DNA of 64,000 bases from contig NZ_NFJL01000001.1 in NCBI RefSeq assembly GCF_002159835.1, positions 248,001 through 312,000 of the forward strand, given 5' to 3'. Positions 32,512 to 41,435 of the stretch are shown here, one piece after another (the first letter of the stretch is position 1; each line of letters begins with the position of its first letter). The position numbers were made by a program, and so were the translations under genes. The notes below the pieces were generated by a model. It saw only the letters and a list, made by a program, of their open reading frames with translations, was not told where the DNA came from and made no database searches. The DNA is from Blautia sp. An249. GTDB taxonomy: Bacteria > Bacillota > Clostridia > Lachnospirales > Lachnospiraceae.

Positions 32512-33104
32512 ATGCTGCGGATTGGGGTGTGTGAAGATGACAGCAAATACAGAGAAAGTCTGGCTTTTTTATTGGAAAAATATCTGCACCACAGAGAAAA
32601 TGATCTGATTATTGAAGAGTTTTCCACCGGGGATGCTCTTCTGCAATGGCTGGCTATGAAGTGGACGCTCTGGACTATCTGCTGAAGCCGGTCAGAGAGA
32701 GGAAACTTCAGGAAGTTCTGGACAGAGCCAGGAAACTTCTCAGCCGAAAGGAAAGGGACAGGTTTACCTTCCGGAATAAAGAGGGAATTTACCGGATTCC
32801 AAAAAATCATATCCTTTATTTTTACAGCGACCGGAGAAAAATTTATTTAGTGACTTCCGCAAATGTGTATGGGTTTTATGGGAAGATGGAACAGGTGGAA
32901 GAACAGGCGGGAGAGGAGTTTGTAAGGATTCATCAGCGCTATCTGGTCAGAGCCCGGGCGGTGCTGAAAGTAGAGAAAAGCCAGGTTTTTGTGCCGGTTA
33001 GCGGGAAAGAAGGGATACAGCCGGAAGCTCTGCCCATGAGCCGTTCTTATCAGAAAGCAGCGCTGCTGTCTTTTATGAAAGCAATTTTAGAGGGGGAGGA
33101 ATAG
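32512..33104 (+). pseudogene. LytTR response regulator with internal deletion and frameshift
   Basis: The gene starts normally (ATG at 32512 behind AGGAGATAGG) and encodes the first 45 receiver residues (MLRIGVCEDD through EEFSTGDALL). It then hits a TGA near 32683. A second frame takes over from about 32646 with the last receiver segment GYEVDALDYLLKPV and an intact LytTR domain (GIYRIPKNHILYFYSD, FVRIHQRYLVRARAV). About 50-55 residues holding the phospho-acceptor Asp are missing at the junction, and the reading frame shifts. The downstream part could still be made from an internal start as a receiverless DNA-binding protein. The intact GHKL kinase follows one base later. Confidence 0.8.
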
Positions 33105-33105
33105 C

Positions 33106-34353
33106 ATGGCAGAGCGTCTGATTGCTCTTTTCTTAAATACAGGAACCGGATGGATTGCTTATTGCGCCATATCCCGGTTTCAGCAGTATCCCAGATCCAG
33201 GATACTTCGTGTTCTGGTTTTCGGGATGATGTATGCCAGTGTAAATATGATGATTACGGCGGGAGATGCGGCTAATATTTTAGGAGTGCTGTGTCTTTTT
33301 TCTGCGGGCACGGCCCTTCTCATAAAGGGAGGATGGATGGCCAAATTGTCCATGGGCGCCGTCTTTTTCTCCCTGGCTATGTCTGTAAGCGGCATTAGTA
33401 ACGGAATTGTGTTCCTGCTTCTCGATTTTCGTTCCATGGAAATTATGAAGAGAGGTCTTCTGATTAGTTTTCTGATTCGGTTGCTTTTTTGGAGTGTTTT
33501 TTATCTGGCTGTAAAGAATAAGCCAAAAGAGACCCGGCCAAAGCTGCCATGGAAAGTCTGGGCGCTGACAGACAGTCTGGTATGTATGCCGGTGGCCACC
33601 ATTCTGGTCTATTTACTGGGAGAAGATTTTGCAGTTACCACGGGACAGACGGTCCTGATGCTGCTTTTTTCCTGGATTTCCAGTATGGGAGCCCTGTTTT
33701 TGGTCTGCGAGCTGGATCAGAATCAGCGGGTCATGGAAGAGAGACAGCTTTGGAAAATGAGAAGTCTGTACTATAAAAACCTGGAGAAAGAGCAGCTTCA
33801 GATAAGAAGAATGAAGCATGACATGCAGAATCACCTTTACACCCTCCAGGGACTTCCGGCGGAAAAAAAAGAGGCCTATCTGGACGATTTACTGGGGGCG
33901 CTGTCCGTACAGCGGGGCGAACATTTCAGTGACAATCCGGTGGTTCAGACAGTCCTGGCAAAAAAAGCAAGTGAGATGGAGGAGGCAGAGATTGTCAGAA
34001 AGACAGATGTGAAAATTCCCGGGAAACTGCCCATAGAAGATCTTCAGTTATGCGCCCTGCTTGCCAACACTCTGGATAATGCCATAGAAGCATGTCAGAA
34101 ACTGCCGAAAGAGAAACGATGGATTCAGGTGCGGTGTCATTGTGCAAAAGGAATGTTTCTGCTTCTGGTGGAAAATCCTGTGGAGGGAGAAGTTCAGAGG
34201 AAAGAAGGAAAACTTGTGACTACAAAACCGGACAGAAGGAATCACGGACTGGGGAATGGAGAAATTTCCGATATTTGTGAAAAATATCATGGAACGGTTT
34301 CCTGCGAAACAGAAAAAGGAATTTTCTCCATAAAGATTGTGATTCCGATCTGA
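33106..34353 (+). CDS. GHKL-type sensor histidine kinase (AgrC-like)
   Basis: 415 residues. Six hydrophobic helices (about 1-200), a coiled linker, H-box RRMKHDMQNHLYTL (His about 240), N-box ANTLDNAIEACQ and G2 NHGLGNGEISDIC. It is complete, unlike the H-box-only proteins at 15-17.5 kb, and is a useful reference for their expected length. It should pair with the broken LytTR regulator directly upstream, and the likely target is the divergent BceAB-type transporter. If the regulator is dead, this kinase may be orphaned. Confidence 0.9.
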   Translation: MAERLIALFLNTGTGWIAYCAISRFQQYPRSRILRVLVFGMMYASVNMMITAGDAANILGVLCLFSAGTALLIKGGWMAKLSMGAVFFSLAMSVSGISNGIVFLLLDFRSMEIMKRGLLISFLIRLLFWSVFYLAVKNKPKETRPKLPWKVWALTDSLVCMPVATILVYLLGEDFAVTTGQTVLMLLFSWISSMGALFLVCELDQNQRVMEERQLWKMRSLYYKNLEKEQLQIRRMKHDMQNHLYTLQGLPAEKKEAYLDDLLGALSVQRGEHFSDNPVVQTVLAKKASEMEEAEIVRKTDVKIPGKLPIEDLQLCALLANTLDNAIEACQKLPKEKRWIQVRCHCAKGMFLLLVENPVEGEVQRKEGKLVTTKPDRRNHGLGNGEISDICEKYHGTVSCETEKGIFSIKIVIPI

Positions 34354-34372
34354 ATTTCCGGCGAAAAGCAAC

Positions 34373-34402
34373 TTGCCAAGTAAAGGATAAGTCTGTTATA
34401 AT
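34373..34402 (+). promoter_or_regulatory. Sigma-A promoter for ftsW
   Basis: -35 TTGCCA (34373-34378), 18-bp spacer, -10 TATAAT (34397-34402); the start codon follows 50 bp later. Confidence 0.7.
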
Positions 34403-34451
34403 AAATCTTTGAAAACAGTGAAAAACCTGAACTTTAGGGGAGTCATGTTAT

Positions 34452-35777
34452 ATGGGAAATCAAGCGAGTGTACGTCGTCGGGAAGACGTCCGAAGACCCG
34501 GAAACGTACATTATCAACATAGTAACAGAAGGAACACAGTTCCTGCCGTCCGGCAGGAGATGCTGCCCGCAGAAACGAAAAACAGAAACCGGACGCACAA
34601 AAAGAGCGCTCCGCCCACGGTGCAGAGGGTAAGAGAGAGAAAGGCGGCTGCAAAGAGGGCAGATTATTACGACTACAGCTTATTGGCAGTTATCCTGCTG
34701 CTGACCTGTTTCGGACTGGTGATGCTTTACAGTACCACGGCTTACCGGGCAGAGATTGATCATAATAATGATATGTTTTTCTTTGGAAAACAGGCGGCCA
34801 TCAGCGGCGTCAGTCTGATAGCGGCAATTATTATATCAAAAATTGATTATCATATTTACCAGAAGTTTGCAGGAGTACTTTACGCGGCGGGCGCGGTTCT
34901 GATGCTCCTGGTACTTACCCCTCTTGGGGTTGTATCCAACGGCGCCCGAAGATGGCTGAACCTGGGGGTTCAGTTCCAGCCTTCAGAAGTTGCGAAGATT
35001 GCAGCGATTGTAACTCTTTCCTATATGATTGTTAAAATGGGAAATCAGGTAAAGACTCTGAAAGCCTGCGCCGTTCTGGGGGCAGCCGGAGGATTTTTAG
35101 GAGTGATCGCGTATGTAGCGACCGATAACTTAAGTACGGGTATTATCATTATATTAATTACCTGCGGTATGATTTTTCTGGCTCATCCCGATACGAAGCC
35201 GTTTATGATTTTGCTTGTAGTGGGAGCCGTTATGATTGCCTGTCTGGTAGTATTTCTGGTACAGAATGTGGACACCGGAGATGCTTCCTTCCGTATCCGC
35301 CGTATCCTGGTATGGCTGCATCCGGAAGAGTATTCTTCAGAAGGCGGTTATCAGACCCTGCAGGCATTGTATGCAATCGGATCCGGAGGCTTCTTCGGAA
35401 AAGGACTGGGAAACAGTGTGCAGAAGCTGGGCTCTCTGCCGGAAGCGCAGAACGATATGATTTTTTCTATTGTATGCGAAGAGCTGGGAATATTCGGAGG
35501 CGCCATTATTCTGCTTCTGTTTGCATATTTGCTGTACCGTTTGTTTTTTATTGCACAGAATGCGCCGGATTTATTCGGAACCCTTCTGGTCAGCGGAATT
35601 TTCATTCATATTGCCCTGCAGGTGGTACTGAATATCGGCGTAGTTATCAATCTGATCCCCAATACGGGTATTACGCTGCCCTTTGTCAGCTACGGAGGAA
35701 CCTCGATTCTGTTCCTGATGGCAGAGATGGGAATTGCCCTGAGCGTATCCCGGAAAATTAAATTTCAGGATTCCTGA
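34452..35777 (+). CDS. ftsW: FtsW/RodA/SpoVE-family peptidoglycan glycosyltransferase
   Basis: 441 residues. A basic cytoplasmic tail of about 70 residues is followed by ten membrane helices. SEDS hallmarks: GLVMLYSTTAY, NGARRWLNLGVQFQPSEVAK, a large extracytoplasmic loop with FRIRRILVWLHPEEY then GGYQTLQALYAIGSGGFFGK, and the closing LIPNTGITLPFVSYGGTS. SEDS proteins polymerise lipid II together with a class B PBP. FtsW acts in division, RodA in elongation and SpoVE in spores; assignment to FtsW is by overall resemblance. It has its own promoter and lies upstream of the fatty-acid operon but is not part of it. Confidence 0.88.
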   Translation: MGNQASVRRREDVRRPGNVHYQHSNRRNTVPAVRQEMLPAETKNRNRTHKKSAPPTVQRVRERKAAAKRADYYDYSLLAVILLLTCFGLVMLYSTTAYRAEIDHNNDMFFFGKQAAISGVSLIAAIIISKIDYHIYQKFAGVLYAAGAVLMLLVLTPLGVVSNGARRWLNLGVQFQPSEVAKIAAIVTLSYMIVKMGNQVKTLKACAVLGAAGGFLGVIAYVATDNLSTGIIIILITCGMIFLAHPDTKPFMILLVVGAVMIACLVVFLVQNVDTGDASFRIRRILVWLHPEEYSSEGGYQTLQALYAIGSGGFFGKGLGNSVQKLGSLPEAQNDMIFSIVCEELGIFGGAIILLLFAYLLYRLFFIAQNAPDLFGTLLVSGIFIHIALQVVLNIGVVINLIPNTGITLPFVSYGGTSILFLMAEMGIALSVSRKIKFQDS

Positions 35778-35798
35778 TAACTTCTGTAAAAATCCACT

Positions 35799-35841
35799 TG
35801 ACAAATGATACGGCAGATTATATACTTTGACTATCAAAATA
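35799..35841 (+). promoter_or_regulatory. acpP promoter with overlapping FabT-like operator
   Basis: -35 TTGACA (35799-35804), 17 bp, -10 TATACT (35822-35827). The 17-mer ACTTTGACTATCAAAAT (35825-35841) overlaps the -10 and matches the streptococcal FabT consensus (A-n-TTTGATTATCAAATT) at all but two positions. A MarR-family FabT repressor bound to acyl-ACP would block this promoter. No fabT gene is in the window. Confidence 0.7.
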
Positions 35842-35872
35842 AATCACCTGTGAATTAAAGGAGAAGAGTAAA

Positions 35873-36106
35873 ATGTTAGAAAAAATGCAGGAAATTATTG
35901 CAGAACAATTAAACTGCGATGCAGAATCCATTAAACCTGAAACATCTTTCAAGGATGATCTGGGAGCAGACTCTCTTGATTTATTTGAGCTTGTAATGGC
36001 TTTAGAGGATGAATACTCTGTAGAAATTCCTTCTGAAGAATTACAGGATCTGACAACCGTAGGTGCGGTTATGGATTATTTAAAAAATAAAGGCGTGGAA
36101 GCTTAA
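35873..36106 (+). CDS. acpP: Acyl carrier protein
   Basis: 77 residues, the usual ACP size. The phosphopantetheine attachment motif is DLGADSLDLFELVMALE with Ser about 37. It is acidic throughout. It carries the growing acyl chain in type II fatty-acid synthesis and must be activated by a phosphopantetheinyl transferase; an Sfp-type enzyme is encoded at 48739. It is first in the fatty-acid cluster, with a strong promoter and a partial terminator behind it, which would give ACP more transcript than the genes downstream. Confidence 0.97.
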   Translation: MLEKMQEIIAEQLNCDAESIKPETSFKDDLGADSLDLFELVMALEDEYSVEIPSEELQDLTTVGAVMDYLKNKGVEA

Positions 36107-36117
36107 TCCATACCTTT

Positions 36118-36153
36118 TCTCCTTAGGGCCGCTGCCTTAAGGAGAATTTTTTT
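36118..36153 (+). terminator. Terminator or attenuator between acpP and fabD
   Basis: Arms TCTCCTTAGG (36118-36127) and CCTTAAGGAGA (36135-36145) with one bulged base, followed by seven T residues (36147-36153). The operon genes continue on the same strand, so read-through or the second promoter region just downstream must supply them. Confidence 0.78.
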
Positions 36154-36155
36154 AG

Positions 36156-36178
36156 GATAATACTTTGTGAATCAAATT
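36156..36178 (+). promoter_or_regulatory. Second FabT-like operator upstream of fabD
   Basis: ACTTTGTGAATCAAATT (36162-36178) matches the FabT consensus except in the three central bases. It directly follows GATAAT (36156-36161), a plausible -10; no good -35 was seen. It sits after the acpP terminator, implying separate control of fabD and the genes beyond. Confidence 0.58.
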
Positions 36179-36220
36179 ATTTTAAAGACAAAATAATTGG
36201 AATAGATGAAGGAGTAAAAG

Positions 36221-37144
36221 ATGAGTAAAATAGCATTTGTTTTCCCCGGTCAGGGAGCCCAGTATGTTGGAATGGGAAAAGATTTTTACGAGCAGATTCC
36301 AGTATGCAAAGAGATCATTGATACGGCTTCTCAGGTAACAGGTCTGGATATACCGGCATTATGTTTTGAAGAAAATGAGAATTTAAATATTACAGAATAT
36401 ACACAGATTGCCATGGTCAGTGTGGAAATGGCAATTACAGCAGCCTTAAAGGAAAGAGGCATTACCGCACAGGTACACGGCGGCTTAAGCCTGGGAGAAT
36501 ACGCAGCTCTGGCAGCCTCGGGAGTAATGAGCAGCGAGGATGTATTTAAGGTAGTCAGACAGCGTGGAATTTATATGCAGGAGGCAGTTCCCACCGGAGG
36601 CGCCATGGCGGCTGTTCTGGGACTGGATGCATCCGTCATTGAGGAAGTACTGGAGAAAACAGAAGGAATTGTTTCCATTGCCAATTATAACTGCCCCGGA
36701 CAGATTGTTATTACGGGAGAGAGTAAGGCAGTAGAGGCTGCTTCCGCACAGTTAAAGGAAGCAGGGGCCAGAAGGGTGGTACCTTTAAATGTCAGCGGTC
36801 CGTTCCATTCTCAGATGCTGAAACCGGCAGGAGAAAAGCTGCGTAAAGTACTGGATGAGGCAGAAATCCGGGATTTCACCATTCCGTATGTTACGAATGT
36901 AACGGCAGAATATGTGACAGAGAAAGAAGAAGTGAAAGACCTTCTGGTGAGCCAGATTTCTTCTTCTGTACGCTGGCAGCAGTGTGTGGAGAAAATGATT
37001 GCAGAAGGAGTGGACACCTTTATTGAAATCGGACCGGGAAGAACCTTAAGCGGATTTTTACGTAAGATTAGCCGTCAGGTAACTTCTCTGAATGTGGAAA
37101 AAGTAGAAGATTTAAAGAAATTGGAGGAAAAACTCTCATGTTAG
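36221..37144 (+). CDS. fabD: Malonyl-CoA:ACP transacylase
   Basis: 307 residues. [17 protein letters not shown] at the N-terminus; nucleophile elbow [14 protein letters not shown], in which the usual GHSLG reads GLSLG with Ser kept; catalytic His in [10 protein letters not shown]; and GPGRTLSGF near the end. It moves malonyl from CoA to ACP for chain elongation. It overlaps fabG by 7 bp. The His-to-Leu change next to the active Ser removes a residue often conserved in the elbow, but the rest is intact, so activity is expected. Confidence 0.96.
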   Translation: MSKIAFVFPGQGAQYVGMGKDFYEQIPVCKEIIDTASQVTGLDIPALCFEENENLNITEYTQIAMVSVEMAITAALKERGITAQVHGGLSLGEYAALAASGVMSSEDVFKVVRQRGIYMQEAVPTGGAMAAVLGLDASVIEEVLEKTEGIVSIANYNCPGQIVITGESKAVEAASAQLKEAGARRVVPLNVSGPFHSQMLKPAGEKLRKVLDEAEIRDFTIPYVTNVTAEYVTEKEEVKDLLVSQISSSVRWQQCVEKMIAEGVDTFIEIGPGRTLSGFLRKISRQVTSLNVEKVEDLKKLEEKLSC

Positions 37145-37878
37145 AAAATAAAATTGCATTAGTAACCGGAGCAAGCCGGGGAATCGGAAGACAGATTGCC
37201 CTGACACTGGCAAAAGAAGGAGCAACGGTTGTTATTAACTATAACGGTTCCAGAGAAAGAGCCCAGGAAGTACTGGATCAGATTCAGGCGGAAGGCGGAA
37301 ACGGTTCTTTATACCAGTGTAACGTCAGCGATTTTGATGCCTGTGAAACTATGATGAAAGATGTCATTAAGGAATACGGCAGACTGGATATTCTGGTAAA
37401 CAATGCCGGAATCACCAGAGACAATCTGATTATGCGGATGAAGGAAGAAGACTTCGACGCAGTATTAAACATTAATTTAAAGGGAACCTTTAATACCATC
37501 CGTCACGTGGCCCGTCAGATGTTAAAGCAGAAAAGCGGTAAGATTATTAATATTTCTTCTGTTTCCGGAATTCTGGGAAATGCAGGCCAGGCCAATTACG
37601 CAGCTTCCAAAGCCGGTGTAATCGGACTGACAAAGACCATGGCAAGAGAGCTTTCCAGCCGTGGAATTACAGTAAACGCCGTTGCTCCGGGATTTGTAGA
37701 TACGGAGATGACAGAAGTGCTTTCCGATGATGTTAAGAAAGCAGCCTGCGGACAGATAGCCCTGGGCCGTTTCGGAAAACCGGAAGACATCGCCAATGCC
37801 GTTGCTTTCCTGGCTTCCGAAAAAGCGGATTATATCACAGGACAGGTACTGAGTGTAGACGGCGGAATGAATATCTGA
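37138..37878 (+). CDS. fabG: 3-oxoacyl-ACP reductase
   Basis: 246 residues, a classical short-chain dehydrogenase. Cofactor motif [17 protein letters not shown], catalytic Ser in [15 protein letters not shown] (Tyr and Lys) and the C-terminal [12 protein letters not shown]. It reduces 3-oxoacyl-ACP with NADPH. The start overlaps fabD by 7 bp, as expected for a coupled operon. The length is standard for FabG. Confidence 0.97.
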   Translation: MLENKIALVTGASRGIGRQIALTLAKEGATVVINYNGSRERAQEVLDQIQAEGGNGSLYQCNVSDFDACETMMKDVIKEYGRLDILVNNAGITRDNLIMRMKEEDFDAVLNINLKGTFNTIRHVARQMLKQKSGKIINISSVSGILGNAGQANYAASKAGVIGLTKTMARELSSRGITVNAVAPGFVDTEMTEVLSDDVKKAACGQIALGRFGKPEDIANAVAFLASEKADYITGQVLSVDGGMNI

Positions 37879-37919
37879 TAAAAATATCGTCTGTGAAATG
37901 AGAAAATATGGAGGATTAT

Positions 37920-39155
37920 ATGAAGAGAGTTGTAATTACAGGTATGGGAGCAATTACTCCTATCGGCTTAAACGTAGAAGAATTCTGGAACAGTGTGAAG
38001 GAAGGAAAGACTGGATTCGATAAGATTACACATTTTGACGCCACCGATTACAAAGCCCATCTGGCGGCAGAAGTAAAAGGCTTTGTGGCAAAGGACTTTA
38101 TGGACTTTAAGTCTGCAAGAAGAATGGCTTTATTCAGCCAGTTTGCAGTTGCTGCAGCCAAAGAGGCCATTGAACAGTCCGGATTTGATATAGAAAAGGA
38201 AGATCCTTTCCGTGTGGGATGCAGTGTGGGAAGCGGAATCGGAAGCCTTCAGGTAGCAGAAGAGGCTCATTCCAAAATTCTGGATAAGGGACCGGGACGT
38301 CTCAATCCTCTGGTGGTTCCCATGATGATTTCCAACATGGCGGCAGGAAATGTTTCCATTCAGTTTGGATTAAAAGGAAAAAATATTAATGTGGTAACTG
38401 CCTGTGCAACAGGAACCAACAGCATCGGAGAGGCTTACAGAACCATCCAGTTCGGCGAAGCAGACATCATGGTTGCCGGCGGAACAGAAGCAGCCATTAC
38501 CCCGGTAGGTGTGGGCGGCTTTGCGGCTCTGACTGCCTTATCCACTTCTGAAGATCCCAAGAGATGTTCCATTCCTTTTGATAAGGAAAGAAATGGTTTC
38601 GTTATGGGAGAAGGAGCCGGCGTCGTTGTACTGGAAGAGCTGGAACATGCCAAGAAGAGAGGCGCGACCATCTTAGCCGAATTAGTAGGTTACGGAACCA
38701 CAGGCGACGCTTATCATATTACATCTCCGGCAGAAGACGGAAGCGGAGCTGCCAGAGCGATGGAAAATGCCATGAAAGAAGCACAGGTGAATCCGGAAGA
38801 CGTTTACTATATTAACGCACATGGAACCAGTACTCATCACAATGACCTGTTTGAAACAAGAGCCATTGAGAAAGTCTTCGGTGAACATGCAAAGGAAATG
38901 AAGATCAACTCTACAAAATCCATGATTGGACATCTGCTGGGAGCAGCCGGCGCCGTGGAATTTATTACCTGCGTGAAAACCATCCAGGACGGATTTGTGC
39001 ACCAGACCGTAGGATACCAGGTTCCGGACGAAGAGTGTACACTTGATTATGTAACAGATGGTCCGGTGGAAATGGATGTAACCTATGCGCTGACGAACTC
39101 CCTGGGATTCGGGGGACACAATGCAACGCTGTTAGTGAAAAAATATATGGAGTAA
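37920..39155 (+). CDS. fabF: 3-oxoacyl-ACP synthase II
   Basis: 411 residues from the ATG at 37920; the in-frame ATG at 37908 is rejected because GGAGG lies between the two. Active-site Cys in [15 protein letters not shown], catalytic His residues in [11 protein letters not shown] and [12 protein letters not shown], and the closing [17 protein letters not shown]. It condenses malonyl-ACP with acyl-ACP. It is the only condensing enzyme in this cluster; the initiating FabH must be encoded elsewhere. Confidence 0.97.
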   Translation: MKRVVITGMGAITPIGLNVEEFWNSVKEGKTGFDKITHFDATDYKAHLAAEVKGFVAKDFMDFKSARRMALFSQFAVAAAKEAIEQSGFDIEKEDPFRVGCSVGSGIGSLQVAEEAHSKILDKGPGRLNPLVVPMMISNMAAGNVSIQFGLKGKNINVVTACATGTNSIGEAYRTIQFGEADIMVAGGTEAAITPVGVGGFAALTALSTSEDPKRCSIPFDKERNGFVMGEGAGVVVLEELEHAKKRGATILAELVGYGTTGDAYHITSPAEDGSGAARAMENAMKEAQVNPEDVYYINAHGTSTHHNDLFETRAIEKVFGEHAKEMKINSTKSMIGHLLGAAGAVEFITCVKTIQDGFVHQTVGYQVPDEECTLDYVTDGPVEMDVTYALTNSLGFGGHNATLLVKKYME

Positions 39156-39171
39156 GGAAAGAGGAAGAGTT

Positions 39172-39621
39172 ATGGAATTTGAGAAAATTGTAAAATTAAT
39201 TCAGACCGTCAGTGACTCCAGCCTGACTCAGTTTCAGATTCAGGACGGCGACTTGAAATTATCCATGAAAAAGGATGTAAAATACGTATGTGCTCCGGAA
39301 ACGGAAATGGCTGCATCCGTGATCTCACAGGCAGAACCTGCAGCGGCTCCCCAGAAACAGGAGAGTGAGCCAAAAAGTGAAATCAGCGGAAATGTGGTGA
39401 AATCTCCTTTGGTGGGAACCTTCTATGAGGCTTCTTCCCCGGATGCGGATCCATTTGTAAAAGTGGGAGATACCGTCAGAGTGGGACAGGTGCTCGGCAT
39501 CGTAGAAGCTATGAAGCTGATGAATGAGATTGAATCAGAGTTTGAAGGAACTGTGAAAGAAATTCTTGTGAAAAATGAACAGATGGTAGAATACGGACAG
39601 CCTCTGTTTGTGATTGAGTAA
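39172..39621 (+). CDS. accB: Biotin carboxyl carrier protein of acetyl-CoA carboxylase
   Basis: 149 residues. A short N-terminal region and an Ala/Pro/Glu linker precede a biotinyl domain with [19 protein letters not shown] and the biotinylation motif [11 protein letters not shown], then YGQPLFVIE at the end. Biotin is attached to the Lys of AMKLM. It works with AccC (biotin carboxylase) and the AccDA carboxyltransferase encoded just downstream. Its place between fabF and fabZ is the usual order in Clostridia and streptococci. Confidence 0.96.
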   Translation: MEFEKIVKLIQTVSDSSLTQFQIQDGDLKLSMKKDVKYVCAPETEMAASVISQAEPAAAPQKQESEPKSEISGNVVKSPLVGTFYEASSPDADPFVKVGDTVRVGQVLGIVEAMKLMNEIESEFEGTVKEILVKNEQMVEYGQPLFVIE

Positions 39622-39638
39622 AGGAAAGGGTGGTTATA

Positions 39639-40067
39639 ATGAAGTTATCAACGAAAGAAATTATGGAAATCATTCCTCATCGCCAGCCTTTTTTACTGAT
39701 TGATACCATTGAAGAGCTGGAACCGGGCGTAAAGGCTGTCGGCAGAAAATGCGTTTCTTATAACGAACCGTTTTTCGGTGGCCATTTTCCCCAGGAACCG
39801 GTTATGCCCGGAGTTCTGATTGTGGAAGCCCTGGCTCAGGTGGGCGCTGTGGCAATTTTAAGCAAGCCGGAAAACAAAGGAAAAATTGCTTATTTCGGTG
39901 CAATCAATAAAGCGAAATTTAAAACAAAAGTGGTTCCGGGAGATGTTTTAACTCTGGAAGTGGAAATTATTAAAGCAAAAGGACCCATCGGCGTAGGAAA
40001 TGCAAAGGCAGTCAACCAGGACGGAAAAGTGGCAGTGGTTGCAGAGCTGACTTTTGCAGTAAATTAG
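39639..40067 (+). CDS. fabZ: 3-hydroxyacyl-ACP dehydratase
   Basis: 142 residues from the ATG at 39639 (GGAAAGGG upstream; an in-frame GTG at 39630 is too close to it). Hot-dog fold hallmarks: [20 protein letters not shown], then catalytic His in [20 protein letters not shown] with the Glu in VEALAQ. It removes water from 3-hydroxyacyl-ACP. No FabM or FabN-type isomerase is recognisable in the cluster. Confidence 0.96.
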   Translation: MKLSTKEIMEIIPHRQPFLLIDTIEELEPGVKAVGRKCVSYNEPFFGGHFPQEPVMPGVLIVEALAQVGAVAILSKPENKGKIAYFGAINKAKFKTKVVPGDVLTLEVEIIKAKGPIGVGNAKAVNQDGKVAVVAELTFAVN

Positions 40068-40077
40068 GAGGCTGTTC

Positions 40078-41421
40078 ATGTTCGGAAAAATATTAATTGC
40101 CAACCGGGGAGAAATCGCAGTACGGATTATCCGCGCATGCAGAGAGATGGGAATTCAGACTGTGGCCGTATATTCTGAGGCCGATAAGGATGCTCTTCAT
40201 ACGCAGCTTGCGGATGAGGCAGTGTGTATCGGACCTGCGTCTCCCAGAGAAAGTTATTTGAATATGGAGCGGATCATCAGCGCCGCAGTTGCTACGAAAG
40301 CAGAAGCCATTCATCCGGGATTTGGGTTCTTATCAGAAAACGCCAGATTTGTGGAAATCTGCGAAAAGTGCCATGTGGCATTCATTGGTCCTTCTGCGGA
40401 ACTGATTCAGAAAATGGGAAATAAATCCGAAGCCAAAAGTACTATGAGAAAAGCGCATGTACCGGTGGTGCCCGGAACCAAAGAGCCTGTTTTCGACGCG
40501 CAGAAAGCCCTAAAAGAAGCGAAAAAGATCGGATTTCCGGTGATGATTAAAGCTTCCAGCGGCGGCGGTGGGAAAGGCATGCGAATTGCCATGACAGAAG
40601 AAGAGTTTGTCTCTCAGTTTCAGATGGCCCAGCAGGAATCCGTCAATGCTTTTGCCGATGATACCATGTATCTGGAACGGTACGTACAGTGTCCCCGTCA
40701 TGTGGAAGTGCAGATTCTGGGGGATAAATTCGGAAATGTTATCCATCTGGGAGAAAGGGACTGCTCTGTTCAGAGACGTCATCAGAAAATGATTGAGGAA
40801 TCTCCCTGCACAGCCCTGTCAGAGAAACTTCGTGAAAAAATGGGAGAGACGGCAGTCAAGGCAGCCAAAGCGGTAGGCTATGAAAGCGCCGGAACCATTG
40901 AATTTCTGCTGGATAAATCGGGGGAATTTTTCTTTATGGAAATGAACACCCGTATTCAGGTAGAACATCCGGTTACGGAATTTGTTTCCGGAGTAGATTT
41001 GATTAAGGAACAGATTCGTGTGGCAGCCGGACTTCCGTTAAGTGTAAAGCAAAAGGATATTGTACTTCGGGGACATGCCATTGAATGCAGAATCAATGCC
41101 GAAGATCCCAATCGTCACTTCATGCCCTGTCCGGGAACCATTGAAAATCTCCATCTTCCGGGAGGAAACGGAGTTCGCATGGACACGGCCGTATACAATG
41201 GATATACCATTCCGCCCAACTACGACTCCATGATCGTAAAAGTGATTGTTTACGACCGGGATCGTCAGAGCGCAATTCAGAAAATGATCAGCACTCTGGG
41301 CGAAGTAGTTATTGAAGGTGTAAAAACCAATTTGGATTTTCAGTACAGCATTTTGAATGAGCCGGATTTCCAGGAAGGAAAGATTACGACAGATTTCATA
41401 CCGGAGCATTATGATATTTAA
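40078..41421 (+). CDS. accC: Biotin carboxylase subunit of acetyl-CoA carboxylase
   Basis: 447 residues, the usual AccC size. The N-terminal domain has [17 protein letters not shown]; the ATP-grasp domain has the glycine loop [37 protein letters not shown] and [18 protein letters not shown]. The C-terminal domain contains ECRINAEDP. It carboxylates biotin on AccB with ATP and bicarbonate. It lies 10 bp after fabZ and 14 bp before accDA. Confidence 0.97.
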   Translation: MFGKILIANRGEIAVRIIRACREMGIQTVAVYSEADKDALHTQLADEAVCIGPASPRESYLNMERIISAAVATKAEAIHPGFGFLSENARFVEICEKCHVAFIGPSAELIQKMGNKSEAKSTMRKAHVPVVPGTKEPVFDAQKALKEAKKIGFPVMIKASSGGGGKGMRIAMTEEEFVSQFQMAQQESVNAFADDTMYLERYVQCPRHVEVQILGDKFGNVIHLGERDCSVQRRHQKMIEESPCTALSEKLREKMGETAVKAAKAVGYESAGTIEFLLDKSGEFFFMEMNTRIQVEHPVTEFVSGVDLIKEQIRVAAGLPLSVKQKDIVLRGHAIECRINAEDPNRHFMPCPGTIENLHLPGGNGVRMDTAVYNGYTIPPNYDSMIVKVIVYDRDRQSAIQKMISTLGEVVIEGVKTNLDFQYSILNEPDFQEGKITTDFIPEHYDI

Positions 41422-41435
41422 AGGAGTTTTTGGAA

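Noticed and set aside
35825..35841. FapR operator at the acpP promoter
   Set aside because: FapR sites have a different, longer palindrome; the TTTGA-nnn-TCAAA pattern fits FabT better.
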